From: Steroidobacteraceae bacterium
GTDB taxonomy: Bacteria; Pseudomonadota; Gammaproteobacteria; Steroidobacterales; Steroidobacteraceae
DNA: 40,750 nt
NCBI GenBank assembly: GCA_019187495.1
Contig: JABAQN010000012.1
Coordinates: forward strand, 1 to 40,750
Direction of reading: 5' to 3'
The notes under the pieces are model-generated. The model was given only the letters and a program-made list of their open reading frames with translations. It did not search any database and was not told the DNA's origin. A program made the position numbers and the translations under genes. Position 1 is the first letter of the stretch. Every line of letters begins with the position of its first letter. Below are positions 25,809 through 32,144 of the stretch, piece after piece.

Positions 25809-27041
25809 ATGGTCGACGTAAACACCCATTACCCTCGGGTCATCCGACCCCAGCTGAGTGCTGATCTGGACCTGTACCCGGTGGTTGCCGTGATGGGAGC
25901 ACGGCAGGTCGGCAAGAGCACTATCTGCCAGGAAATCGCCGAAGCGCGAGGCTTCGCGAGGCGAACGCTCGACGAACGCGATGTCCGCGAGCAGGCCATC
26001 GCCGACCCGGAAGGGTTCCTGGCGGACCTCGGAGACCGTGGGTCGTTCATCGACGAAGTGCAGCGGGCGCCCGACCTGATGCTGGCCATCAAGGCTGTTG
26101 TCGATCGGGACGGACGTAGCGGCCAATACCTGCTCAGCGGGTCAAACCAGCCCAAAGTCGGACAGTCGGTGAGCGACTCGCTGGTCGGGCGCGCGACCTA
26201 CCGCACGCTTCGGCCACTCACGTTGAGCGAACTGCGATTCGACGAGGAGCACCGGGGATGGAGCTTCCTGTTCGGGTCAGACGAAGCGGCGGTCATTGCC
26301 GAACTTGAACGACGTGCCGACTCCAGCGGGCCGCTGGATTGGCAATCCGTCGCCACGACAGGAGGATTCCCTCGGGCAGTGGCTGCCCCACCCGATCAGC
26401 GCCTGCGCATTCTCGACGATTACGTGGAAATCTTCTCGCGTCGTGACATTCTGGAGATCCTCGAAGTCGAGTCCGCCCCGAGGCTGGAAGCCTTCGTTAG
26501 ATTGACGGCCGCGCGAACGGGGCGGGAGCTCAATGTATCTGGCCTGTCGAACGACCTGGGCACGCCGATCACCACCATCCGCCGATGGCTTCAGGCGCTC
26601 CAGCGCAGCTACCTCATCGAGCTCATCCCGCCGTACTCCAGGAATTCCGGCCAGCGCGTAATCAAGTCGCCGAAGCTGTACAGCGTCGACGCTGCGCTCG
26701 CCCTGGCGGCTTCGCGCGAGACTGCGCCGACAGGCTTCCATCTGGAGACCCTGATTGCCGGCGACCTGCTCGTCTGGCGCGATGGCGCGCCGACCCGTGA
26801 TCTCCACCACTGGCGACTGAGCTCGGGACAGGAGGTTGACTTTATCCTGGAGGAAAACGCGCAGCTGCTACCGGTCGAGGTCAAAGCGAGCAACGGGATG
26901 GGTGCGGATGAGGCGCGGCACCTGGTCACTTTCCGCGAACGTCACGCGAATACGCCACGGGCTGTCTTGGTGAGTTGCGATCCTCAGATCAGAGTCATCA
27001 GGCCGGGCATACTCGCGTGTCCGTGGTGGGCAGTCTTGTGA
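25809..27041 (+). CDS. ATP-binding protein with DUF4143 domain
   Basis: A 410-aa protein of the AAA-type/DUF4143 family. A Walker A (GARQVGKS, residues 30-37) and a FIDEVQRAPDL Walker B-like segment form the N-terminal ATPase. A winged-helix region follows (LSNDLGTPITTIRRWLQALQ). The C-terminal DUF4143 has SSGQEVDFILEEN and LLPVEVKAS, the D...ExK pattern of the PD-(D/E)xK nuclease fold. The role of these proteins is not established; they are common in islands and often stand alone. It is divergent from the restriction operon and is the last gene before the right arm sites. Confidence 0.85.
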   Translation: MVDVNTHYPRVIRPQLSADLDLYPVVAVMGARQVGKSTICQEIAEARGFARRTLDERDVREQAIADPEGFLADLGDRGSFIDEVQRAPDLMLAIKAVVDRDGRSGQYLLSGSNQPKVGQSVSDSLVGRATYRTLRPLTLSELRFDEEHRGWSFLFGSDEAAVIAELERRADSSGPLDWQSVATTGGFPRAVAAPPDQRLRILDDYVEIFSRRDILEILEVESAPRLEAFVRLTAARTGRELNVSGLSNDLGTPITTIRRWLQALQRSYLIELIPPYSRNSGQRVIKSPKLYSVDAALALAASRETAPTGFHLETLIAGDLLVWRDGAPTRDLHHWRLSSGQEVDFILEENAQLLPVEVKASNGMGADEARHLVTFRERHANTPRAVLVSCDPQIRVIRPGILACPWWAVL

Positions 27042-27079
27042 CGCAAACTGAATCGGCCCGAAGGCGGACTTTTACGCGT

Positions 27080-27115
27080 GTAGCTGGAGATGTAGCTAGA
27101 TCGATCCGGAGCTAC
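27080..27115. promoter_or_regulatory. GTAGCT arm-type integrase sites (right)
   Basis: GTAGCT occurs at 27080-27085 and 27092-27097 (12 bp apart), with an inverted copy AGCTAC at 27110-27115. These repeat the motif seen four times beside the integrase. Paired clusters inside both att cores are the expected arrangement of integrase arm sites. Confidence 0.6.
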
Positions 27116-27159
27116 CTGAAACTGATATGAATCAACACACTACAAGCACCCAGCGCGAG

Positions 27160-27185
27160 CAGGTGCAGAACGTCGAATAGCTTCC
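27160..27185 (+). repeat. attR core, identical to the yicC 3' end
   Basis: All 26 bp match 13104-13129, including the QNVE-stop codons. It marks the right edge of the integrase-bearing island and the left edge of the hipBA cassette. Confidence 0.9.
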
Positions 27186-27192
27186 TGCGGCA

Positions 27193-27264
27193 TATCACTT
27201 TTTCCGGATATATTGACTTTATCCATTATTTTGGATAATTTTACGATATCCACAAAAGGAGATA
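27193..27264 (+). promoter_or_regulatory. Three HipB-type operators and the hipBA promoter
   Basis: The known HipB operator of E. coli is TATCC-N8-GGATA. Here TATCA-N8-GGATA lies at 27193-27210, a perfect TATCC-N8-GGATA at 27220-27237, and TATCC-N8-AGATA at 27247-27264. The sites are spaced exactly 27 bp apart. A promoter TTGACT (27213-27218), 17 bp, TAATTT (27236-27241) overlaps the central site. This fits cooperative autorepression by the HipBA complex. Confidence 0.85.
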
Positions 27265-27268
27265 TTTC

Positions 27269-27514
27269 GTGGAATACGTCGCCAGGACTCCGCGACAACT
27301 GGGCCAGATCCTCAGGGCTTGCCGCAAGCAGCGCCAGTTGACCCAGGGCGCGGTCGGCTCCAGGGTGGGCGTACGCCAGAGCCAGATCTCCAGCATCGAA
27401 ACGCGCGGCGCGGACATCACCATGGGTACGCTCTACCGGTTGCTTGCCGCACTGGACCTGGAGCTCGTGCTGCGGGACCGTCGCACCCGGGACAAGCCGC
27501 CGACGGAGTGGTGA
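27269..27514 (+). CDS. hipB: HipB-like XRE antitoxin
   Basis: An 81-aa XRE-family DNA-binding antitoxin. The helix-turn-helix spans about residues 8-65 (LGQILRACRKQRQLTQGAVG, then VRQSQISSIETRG). The start is a GTG with AGGAG 8 nt upstream. It precedes hipA by 3 bp (TGA, GGC, ATG), so the two are translated together. In the E. coli system HipB binds HipA, inhibits its kinase and represses the operon at TATCC-N8-GGATA sites. Three such sites lie just upstream here, supporting the assignment. Confidence 0.93.
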   Translation: MEYVARTPRQLGQILRACRKQRQLTQGAVGSRVGVRQSQISSIETRGADITMGTLYRLLAALDLELVLRDRRTRDKPPTEW

Positions 27515-27517
27515 GGC

Positions 27518-28846
27518 ATGGCACGCCCCGCGACGAGCCACACCTTGTCGATCTGGATGAACGGTCTGCTGGTCGGCAACTGGACTGCCGCCCCCCGGCA
27601 ACCCCAGCAGTTCAGCTATGCCGACGAATGGCTGCGCTCAAAGGCCGCCCGCCCCATCTCCCTGTCAATGCCGCTCGGCCCTTCCGCCACGATCTATCGT
27701 GGTGCCAGCGTAGAGCACTACTTTGACAACCTGCTGCCCGACAACCGCGCGATCCGCGAACGTCTCCGGCAGCGCTTCGGGGCGCGATCCACCCGGTCCT
27801 TCGACCTGCTCGCCGAGATCGGCCGCGACTGCATCGGCGCCATCCAGGTTCTGCCCGAGGGCGCAGCGCGCCCCGATGTCAGGCACATCGACGGCGATCG
27901 ACTCGATGACGCGGGGGTCGAGCGCGAACTCGACAATGCCCTGGCCGGCAATGCGCCGGGGCGAACGGACAGGGAGGCGTTTCGCATATCACTCGCCGGC
28001 GCCCAGGAAAAAACCGCCCTGCTGCGTATCGGCAGTCGATGGCTGCGGCCAACTGGCGCTACGCCCACGACACACATTCTCAAGCTGCCTCTCGGGGTGT
28101 TCCCGCAAGGCATCGACATGAGCCTTTCCGTGGAGAACGAATGGCTCTGTGCGCAGGTACTCCGGGCCTATGCCGTTCCCGTCGCGAACTGCTCGATTGA
28201 ACGGTTTGGCCGGTACAAGGTGCTGGTCATCGAGAGATTTGACCGGCAGTTCGCCACCGACCGCCGCTGGATCATGCGGATTCCGCAGGAGGATTTCTGC
28301 CAGGTCACCGCAACCGCGCGCGAGCACAGGTATGAAGCAGATGGTGGGCCGGGCATCGAGCAGATCATGGAACTGCTGCTGGGCTCCGTTGAAGCCGAAG
28401 CGGACCGCATGGATTTCTTCCGCACGCAGGTATTGTTCTGGATGCTCTGTGCGATCGACGGGCACGCCAAGAACTTCAGCGTCTTTCTGGAGCCGCGGGG
28501 CCATTTCCGGTTGACGCCGCGATACGACGTGCTTTCCGCCTTCCCCGTGCTCGGCACGAAAGCCGGGCAGCTGCCGCCGCGCAAGGTGAAGATGGCAATG
28601 GCTGTCCGTGGAACCAGGGGCCGCCATTACCACTGGTCGCGGATGCTGCGGCGGCACTGGTTGCAAACAGCCAGGCGGTGCGGCATTGCTTCGCGGGCAG
28701 AAACGGAAATCGACGCGCTGATCGCACGCACGCCCAAGGCCGTGGACGATGTGGCCGGCGCGTTGCCTGCGGGGTTTCCGGAAGCGATATCCCGACCGGT
28801 ACTGGAGGGATTGCTGGAGTCGGCCAGGAAACTGGCCGTTCACTGA
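27518..28846 (+). CDS. hipA: HipA-type serine/threonine kinase toxin
   Basis: A 442-aa HipA kinase; in E. coli HipA phosphorylates glutamyl-tRNA synthetase, halting translation and raising persistence. The N-terminal subdomain (1-100) includes EHYFDNLLPDNRAIRERL. The P-loop has SLAGAQEKTALL with Ser158 as the autophosphorylation site. The catalytic AIDGHAKNFS places Asp314 and Asn319, and RYDVLSA places Asp337 for Mg2+. All are intact, so it is probably active. The gene ends 16 bp before the third yicC-end repeat. Confidence 0.95.
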   Translation: MARPATSHTLSIWMNGLLVGNWTAAPRQPQQFSYADEWLRSKAARPISLSMPLGPSATIYRGASVEHYFDNLLPDNRAIRERLRQRFGARSTRSFDLLAEIGRDCIGAIQVLPEGAARPDVRHIDGDRLDDAGVERELDNALAGNAPGRTDREAFRISLAGAQEKTALLRIGSRWLRPTGATPTTHILKLPLGVFPQGIDMSLSVENEWLCAQVLRAYAVPVANCSIERFGRYKVLVIERFDRQFATDRRWIMRIPQEDFCQVTATAREHRYEADGGPGIEQIMELLLGSVEAEADRMDFFRTQVLFWMLCAIDGHAKNFSVFLEPRGHFRLTPRYDVLSAFPVLGTKAGQLPPRKVKMAMAVRGTRGRHYHWSRMLRRHWLQTARRCGIASRAETEIDALIARTPKAVDDVAGALPAGFPEAISRPVLEGLLESARKLAVH

Positions 28847-28862
28847 CTGCGCCGCGATGGTG

Positions 28863-28885
28863 GGCGCAGAACGTCGAGTAGCTTC
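28863..28885 (+). repeat. Third, diverged yicC-end attachment repeat
   Basis: Matches 13106-13128 at 21 of 23 positions. Both differences (GGT to GGC, GAA to GAG) leave the QNVE-stop reading plausible. It closes the hipBA cassette and probably comes from an earlier insertion or another strain's yicC. Confidence 0.7.
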
Positions 28886-28897
28886 GTGCGCGAGGCC

Positions 28898-29581
28898 TCA
28901 CGGGGCGCTGAGCGCCGCCGCGAGGGCGCCGCACTGCTCGACGACGGCAGCCCATTCGTTCCACGGCGGCACGATACCCTTGTACTCGGCGAGGTCGACG
29001 CCCTCGAGATCCATGGGATCCGGCGCTGCGAGCATCACGAGCACCGAAGTCAGCATGTCGCCGCCCTCGCCCGCGAATTCGGCATAGAGCTCACTCATGT
29101 TTTGCAATGCCCTTGCGCTGCGTTTCAGGCCGAGGTGATGCGAAAGCGCCGCGACGTCGAGGTAGTCGCGGGTTGCATTGCGCTCTACCAGCAGGAAGGC
29201 CTTGATGCGCAGGATCTCGGCGACGGTGGGCACGGTAAGCGTGGCACCGGAGCGCAGCTTGATGCGGGTCGTCTCGAGCGGCGCCGAGCGACGCAGATGC
29301 CGCAGGCCGGCCTCGATCGTTCCGATCCTGCCAAGCACCAGTTTGCCGCGAATCTTCCGGCGCGTGCGCCAGCCGGCTATCGACTCGAGCGCCGCGAGCG
29401 CGGTGTCGTAGTTCACCCCGAGGTCCCGGAGCACATGATCGTGATCAAACGAAACACGATGACCGGCGTGCAGGGCTGCCGCGGTACCGCCCACGAGCAC
29501 GGCGCCCGGTACTTTCGTCTGGAGTGCCGCAGCGTGCGCCAGCAGGAGCTCCCAGTCCGGCGATCGCTTGCGCCCGGTCAT
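28898..29581 (-). CDS. AbiEii-like nucleotidyltransferase (putative toxin)
   Basis: A 227-aa protein with the nucleotidyltransferase pattern of the AbiEii/AbiGii toxin family: LVGGTAAALHAGHRVSFDHD, giving the GG and Asp46-x-Asp48 motifs, and later KAFLLVERNATRDYLDVAAL. AbiEii relatives transfer nucleotides to tRNA or other targets and act in abortive infection when freed from their antitoxin. The ATG overlaps the stop of the XRE gene upstream (ATGA), so the two are translated as a unit. The usual AbiEi partner is absent; the XRE protein takes its place. The gene lies outside the third att repeat. Confidence 0.75.
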   Translation of the reverse strand: MTGRKRSPDWELLLAHAAALQTKVPGAVLVGGTAAALHAGHRVSFDHDHVLRDLGVNYDTALAALESIAGWRTRRKIRGKLVLGRIGTIEAGLRHLRRSAPLETTRIKLRSGATLTVPTVAEILRIKAFLLVERNATRDYLDVAALSHHLGLKRSARALQNMSELYAEFAGEGGDMLTSVLVMLAAPDPMDLEGVDLAEYKGIVPPWNEWAAVVEQCGALAAALSAP

Positions 29582-30048
29582 CGACCGCGCCCCGCGTTCG
29601 TTCCAATCACACGCGGCAGCAGCGCGGCAAACGCCCTGGCCTTCACGTCTTGCGCGGCAATCGCTGTCGCGACCTCGCGCACGCGCCGCTCGGTCCGGCC
29701 GGAAGCGTCCGCGCGCATCGTCTGGAACAACTTGCGCCAGGCGATCACGTCGCCGCGAACGATGATGTCATCGATGGCGGCTTTGGTGAGTTCGCGGCCG
29801 GCCGTTTCGGTGAGATGGCGATGCGGAATGATGGGTGTATCGAGCAGCGGCGCACGCACATCGACGACCAGGCCGACAGCCGCGCAAATCCGTGTGACAC
29901 GCTGAAAGCCGAGTTCCGGTACTTTCCCGGATTCGAGCGCGGCCAGCGTCGACCGACCGACGCCCGCACGGGCCGCCAGATCGGCGAGCGTGAGGCCGAG
30001 CGCGCGACGCCGGGCCGCGACGAGAGCGCCGACGGATGCCAGCTCCAT
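29578..30048 (-). CDS. XRE-family antitoxin of the AbiEii-like pair
   Basis: A 156-aa protein with an N-terminal helix-turn-helix (about residues 7-60: AARRRALGLTLADLAARAGV, then RSTLAALESGK) and a C-terminal domain of unknown fold (about 75-150). It lies upstream of the toxin with a 4-bp overlap. The promoter -10 box ends 6 nt before the ATG, so the mRNA probably has no leader. A 7-bp inverted repeat covers the promoter, consistent with autorepression by this protein. Confidence 0.75.
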   Translation of the reverse strand: MELASVGALVAARRRALGLTLADLAARAGVGRSTLAALESGKVPELGFQRVTRICAAVGLVVDVRAPLLDTPIIPHRHLTETAGRELTKAAIDDIIVRGDVIAWRKLFQTMRADASGRTERRVREVATAIAAQDVKARAFAALLPRVIGTNAGRGR

Positions 30049-30054
30049 GTGTCT

Positions 30055-30085
30055 TGTATACTGGACTCAGGCCGATTTGTCCAGT
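30055..30085 (-). promoter_or_regulatory. Promoter and dyad operator of the XRE/AbiEii-like pair
   Basis: On the minus strand TGGACA (30078-30083) and TATACA (30055-30060) are 17 bp apart. A perfect inverted repeat ACTGGAC (30060-30066)-N12-GTCCAGT (30079-30085) overlaps both boxes. The predicted transcript start falls at or next to the A of the ATG at 30048. Confidence 0.7.
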
Positions 30086-30318
30086 TTACCGGATTAGCGC
30101 ACGATTCGGGCCATCAGCCCGGCGCTTCAGCGGTGGCGCGTTGTCGCATCCCACGTCCGCGCCGACCCGGAGACGCTTGACGGTTTCGGACCATGCCGGG
30201 ATCTTCTGGATCTCTTCGAGCACGGCTACGGCCCCGGCGCGGCCCGGCCACTGCGGCGGCGTGGGGGAGTCGAAATCCAGGTTTCCGTTTCCTCACAGTA
30301 CTGAGCAACACAACGAGG

Positions 30319-30606
30319 TCACGGCAGACAGAAGTAGAGGATCCCGAGAAGGTACACGACGCTTGCGATGAGAAGCGCCTGCCAGCGCCGTGCCGTCGAA
30401 ATGGGCAGGTACTGGAAAATGGCGCCGAGCACGAGGCCGCCCAGCGCGCCGCCCGGCCCGGTGATGAAAATGCCGAGCAATGGACCCTGGTTGGCCTGCG
30501 GGCTGAGGACGATGGGCCCATAGAAGCCCGCGCAGAATCCGATGGCCCCGAGCACGAGCGCCCAGAGTCCTGCCGGCGGCCACCGCTTGCGTATCGATTC
30601 GTCCAC
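30319..30606 (-). CDS. Small membrane protein, 95 aa
   Basis: Three hydrophobic segments (about 12-32, 40-62 and 72-93) separated by short loops, with GPGGALGGLVLGAIFQYLP in the second. The start is a GTG at 30606 with GGGGGA about 6 nt upstream. It follows the flavodoxin-like gene by 14 bp on the same strand and is probably cotranscribed. No family is recognised. The 233 bp between this gene and the XRE promoter (30086-30318) hold only a weak open frame without a start codon. Confidence 0.65.
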   Translation of the reverse strand: MDESIRKRWPPAGLWALVLGAIGFCAGFYGPIVLSPQANQGPLLGIFITGPGGALGGLVLGAIFQYLPISTARRWQALLIASVVYLLGILYFCLP

Positions 30607-30620
30607 GCTCGTCCCCCGCT

Positions 30621-31112
30621 TCAGAAGATTCCTGCCGCGAGCCCCGCCGCGAGGCCCGCGCCCAGTTCGGCGCAGCGCGCGAGATCGGCGGCCGCGATCG
30701 TCTTCGGCGCGAGGATGCGCTCCGGTGTCTGCGCGTGGGTGCAGACGATGATCGCAGGCGCCACGGCGCGCAATCGCCAGCCGGTGCAGATGCGTTCGAG
30801 TTGGCGCAGGGCGTTCTGGCCGTCGCTGCCGGCACAGATCATCGCGGCGTAGGGCCGGCCGTTGATCCCGCCCAGCACCGGGTAGTAGCAGCGGTCGAAG
30901 AAATCCTTCATCGCGCCGGCGAGCGCGGCGAGGTTCTCGGGCGTGGCGAGGAGGTAGCCGTCGGCCGCCAGCACGTGTTCGGGCCCGGTTTCGGACGCGC
31001 CCCGCAACTGCACCCGGACTCCCTCTTCCGCGCGCGCGGCGCCCGCGGCGGCTTCGGCCATCTGGCGCGTGCCGCCGGTCCTGCTGTGGTAGACGATGAG
31101 CAAAGTCTTCAT
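30621..31112 (-). CDS. Flavodoxin-like protein
   Basis: A 163-aa flavodoxin-fold protein. MKTLLIVYHSRTGGTRQMAE gives the first strand and the FMN-phosphate loop (SRTGGT, about residues 10-15). ATPENLAALAGAMKDFFDRC follows in the second flavin-contact region. It could be an NAD(P)H-dependent FMN reductase or an electron carrier; the partner is unknown. The ATG lies at 31112, and the neighbour gmk is divergent across 54 bp. Whether this belongs to the accessory region or to the host is unclear. Confidence 0.8.
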   Translation of the reverse strand: MKTLLIVYHSRTGGTRQMAEAAAGAARAEEGVRVQLRGASETGPEHVLAADGYLLATPENLAALAGAMKDFFDRCYYPVLGGINGRPYAAMICAGSDGQNALRQLERICTGWRLRAVAPAIIVCTHAQTPERILAPKTIAAADLARCAELGAGLAAGLAAGIF

Positions 31113-31166
31113 AGTGCAGAGGGCCGTGCCCGCATGATAAGACGACGGCTGCATCCGGGTGAGGCA

Positions 31167-31811
31167 ATGGGACAACACGCAATTCAATCGGGCGCGCGCG
31201 GCCAGCTGTTCGTGGTCGCCGCGCCCTCGGGCGCGGGCAAGACTAGCCTCGTGAAGGCGCTGCTCGATCGTCGGCCCGACATCGAGGTCTCGGTCTCCTA
31301 CACCACCCGCAAGCCGCGACCGAACGAGATCGACGGGCGCGATTACTGTTTCGTCGATCGCGCGGCGTTCGAGCGGCTGATCGCGGGCGACGCGCTGCTC
31401 GAGCACGCGCAGGTCTTCGACAACTTCTACGGCACGAGCCGCGAGCGGGTCGAGCGGGCGCTCGGGGCCGGCCGCGACGTGATCCTCGAGATCGACTGGC
31501 AGGGCGCGAGGCAGGTGCGCGCACGCCTGCCCGAGTGCGTCTCGATCTTCATCCTGCCGCCGTCGTTCGCGACGCTCGAGCGCCGCCTGCGCGGCCGGCG
31601 CACCGACTCCGAGGCGGTCATCGCGCGGCGCCTGCGCGACGCCGCCAGCGACATCTCGCACTGGAGCGAGTTCGACTACGTGATCGTCAACGACGAGTTC
31701 ACGCGCGCGGTCGATGCGCTCGAGCGGATCGTGCGGCGTGACGGCGCCGCGTGGGCGTCGACCCGCCCCGGCCTCGGGGCGTTCGCGGCGGGCCTCGGGA
31801 CTCTGGTATAG
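31167..31811 (+). CDS. gmk: Guanylate kinase
   Basis: Phosphorylates GMP and dGMP to the diphosphates with ATP. The 214-aa protein has the P-loop APSGAGKTS near residue 18, SVSYTTRKPRPNEIDGRDY for GMP binding, and EIDWQGARQVR. The start ATG at 31167 has GAGG about 4 nt ahead. It heads the gmk-rpoZ-spoT-ridA-recG series, which is conserved in gammaproteobacteria and in relatives follows yicC directly. Confidence 0.96.
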   Translation: MGQHAIQSGARGQLFVVAAPSGAGKTSLVKALLDRRPDIEVSVSYTTRKPRPNEIDGRDYCFVDRAAFERLIAGDALLEHAQVFDNFYGTSRERVERALGAGRDVILEIDWQGARQVRARLPECVSIFILPPSFATLERRLRGRRTDSEAVIARRLRDAASDISHWSEFDYVIVNDEFTRAVDALERIVRRDGAAWASTRPGLGAFAAGLGTLV

Positions 31812-31812
31812 T
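31804..31812 (+). promoter_or_regulatory. Extended -10 promoter for rpoZ-spoT
   Basis: TGGTATAGT is an extended -10 element (TGN plus TATAGT) overlapping the gmk stop codon. A transcript would start near 31819 with about 29 nt before the rpoZ ATG. No good -35 box is present, as is common for extended -10 promoters. Confidence 0.5.
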
Positions 31813-31847
31813 GACCGACCTTTCGCCGCTTGTTCCCAGGTTGAACC

Positions 31848-32126
31848 ATGGCCCGCGTAACCGTCGAAGACTGCCTGCAGAACGTCGATAACCTCTTCCA
31901 GCTGGTATTGCTCGCCTCGCAGCGCGCGCGCCGGCTCGCCAACGGTGCCGAGCCCACCGTCGCGTGGGAGAACGACAAGCCGACGGTGGTCGCGCTGCGG
32001 GAGATCGCCGAGGGCACGATCACGGCGGAAATGCTCAGAGAGCCCGAGCCCGAGATCGAGGCGCCGGTACCGGATGCGGACAACCAGTCGATGTTCCGCG
32101 CGCCCCAGTTCGGCCTCGGAGACTGA
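31848..32126 (+). CDS. rpoZ: RNA polymerase omega subunit
   Basis: A 92-aa omega subunit that helps assemble beta-prime and forms part of a ppGpp-binding site. The start [20 protein letters not shown] and the following [12 protein letters not shown] segment are characteristic. The acidic C-terminal tail (about 60-80) is normal. It is followed 18 bp later by spoT, so omega and the ppGpp enzyme are made from the same mRNA. Confidence 0.96.
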   Translation: MARVTVEDCLQNVDNLFQLVLLASQRARRLANGAEPTVAWENDKPTVVALREIAEGTITAEMLREPEPEIEAPVPDADNQSMFRAPQFGLGD

Positions 32127-32144
32127 CGCGCCGCCGACCTCTCC

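Larger units (their letters stand above)
13104..27185. mobile_element. Integrative genomic island inserted at the yicC 3' end
   Basis: The boundaries are a 26-bp perfect direct repeat of the yicC 3' end at 13104-13129 and 27160-27185. A P4-type tyrosine integrase lies just inside the left edge, and clusters of GTAGCT motifs lie inside both edges. The 14.1-kb content is accessory: integrase, DUF488 pair, MobC-like protein, AlpA-type regulator, an unknown protein, a type I restriction-modification operon with a reverse transcriptase, and a DUF4143 ATPase. The RT and parts of hsdS have clearly lower GC than their surroundings. No conjugation genes or relaxase are present, so transfer would need help from another element. 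Confidence 0.9.
27186..28885. mobile_element. hipBA cassette bounded by yicC-end repeats
   Basis: The 1.7-kb segment between the att core at 27160-27185 and the diverged copy at 28863-28885 holds only hipB, hipA and their control region. It has no integrase. It looks like a second, non-autonomous unit stacked in tandem at the same attachment site, or the residue of an older element. Confidence 0.55.

Noticed and set aside
30086..30318. Possible small gene on the minus strand between the XRE promoter and the membrane protein
   Set aside because: A frame of about 70 codons is open (with LEEIQKIPAWSETVKRLRVG) but has no ATG at its head and no ribosome site; at most a gene remnant.
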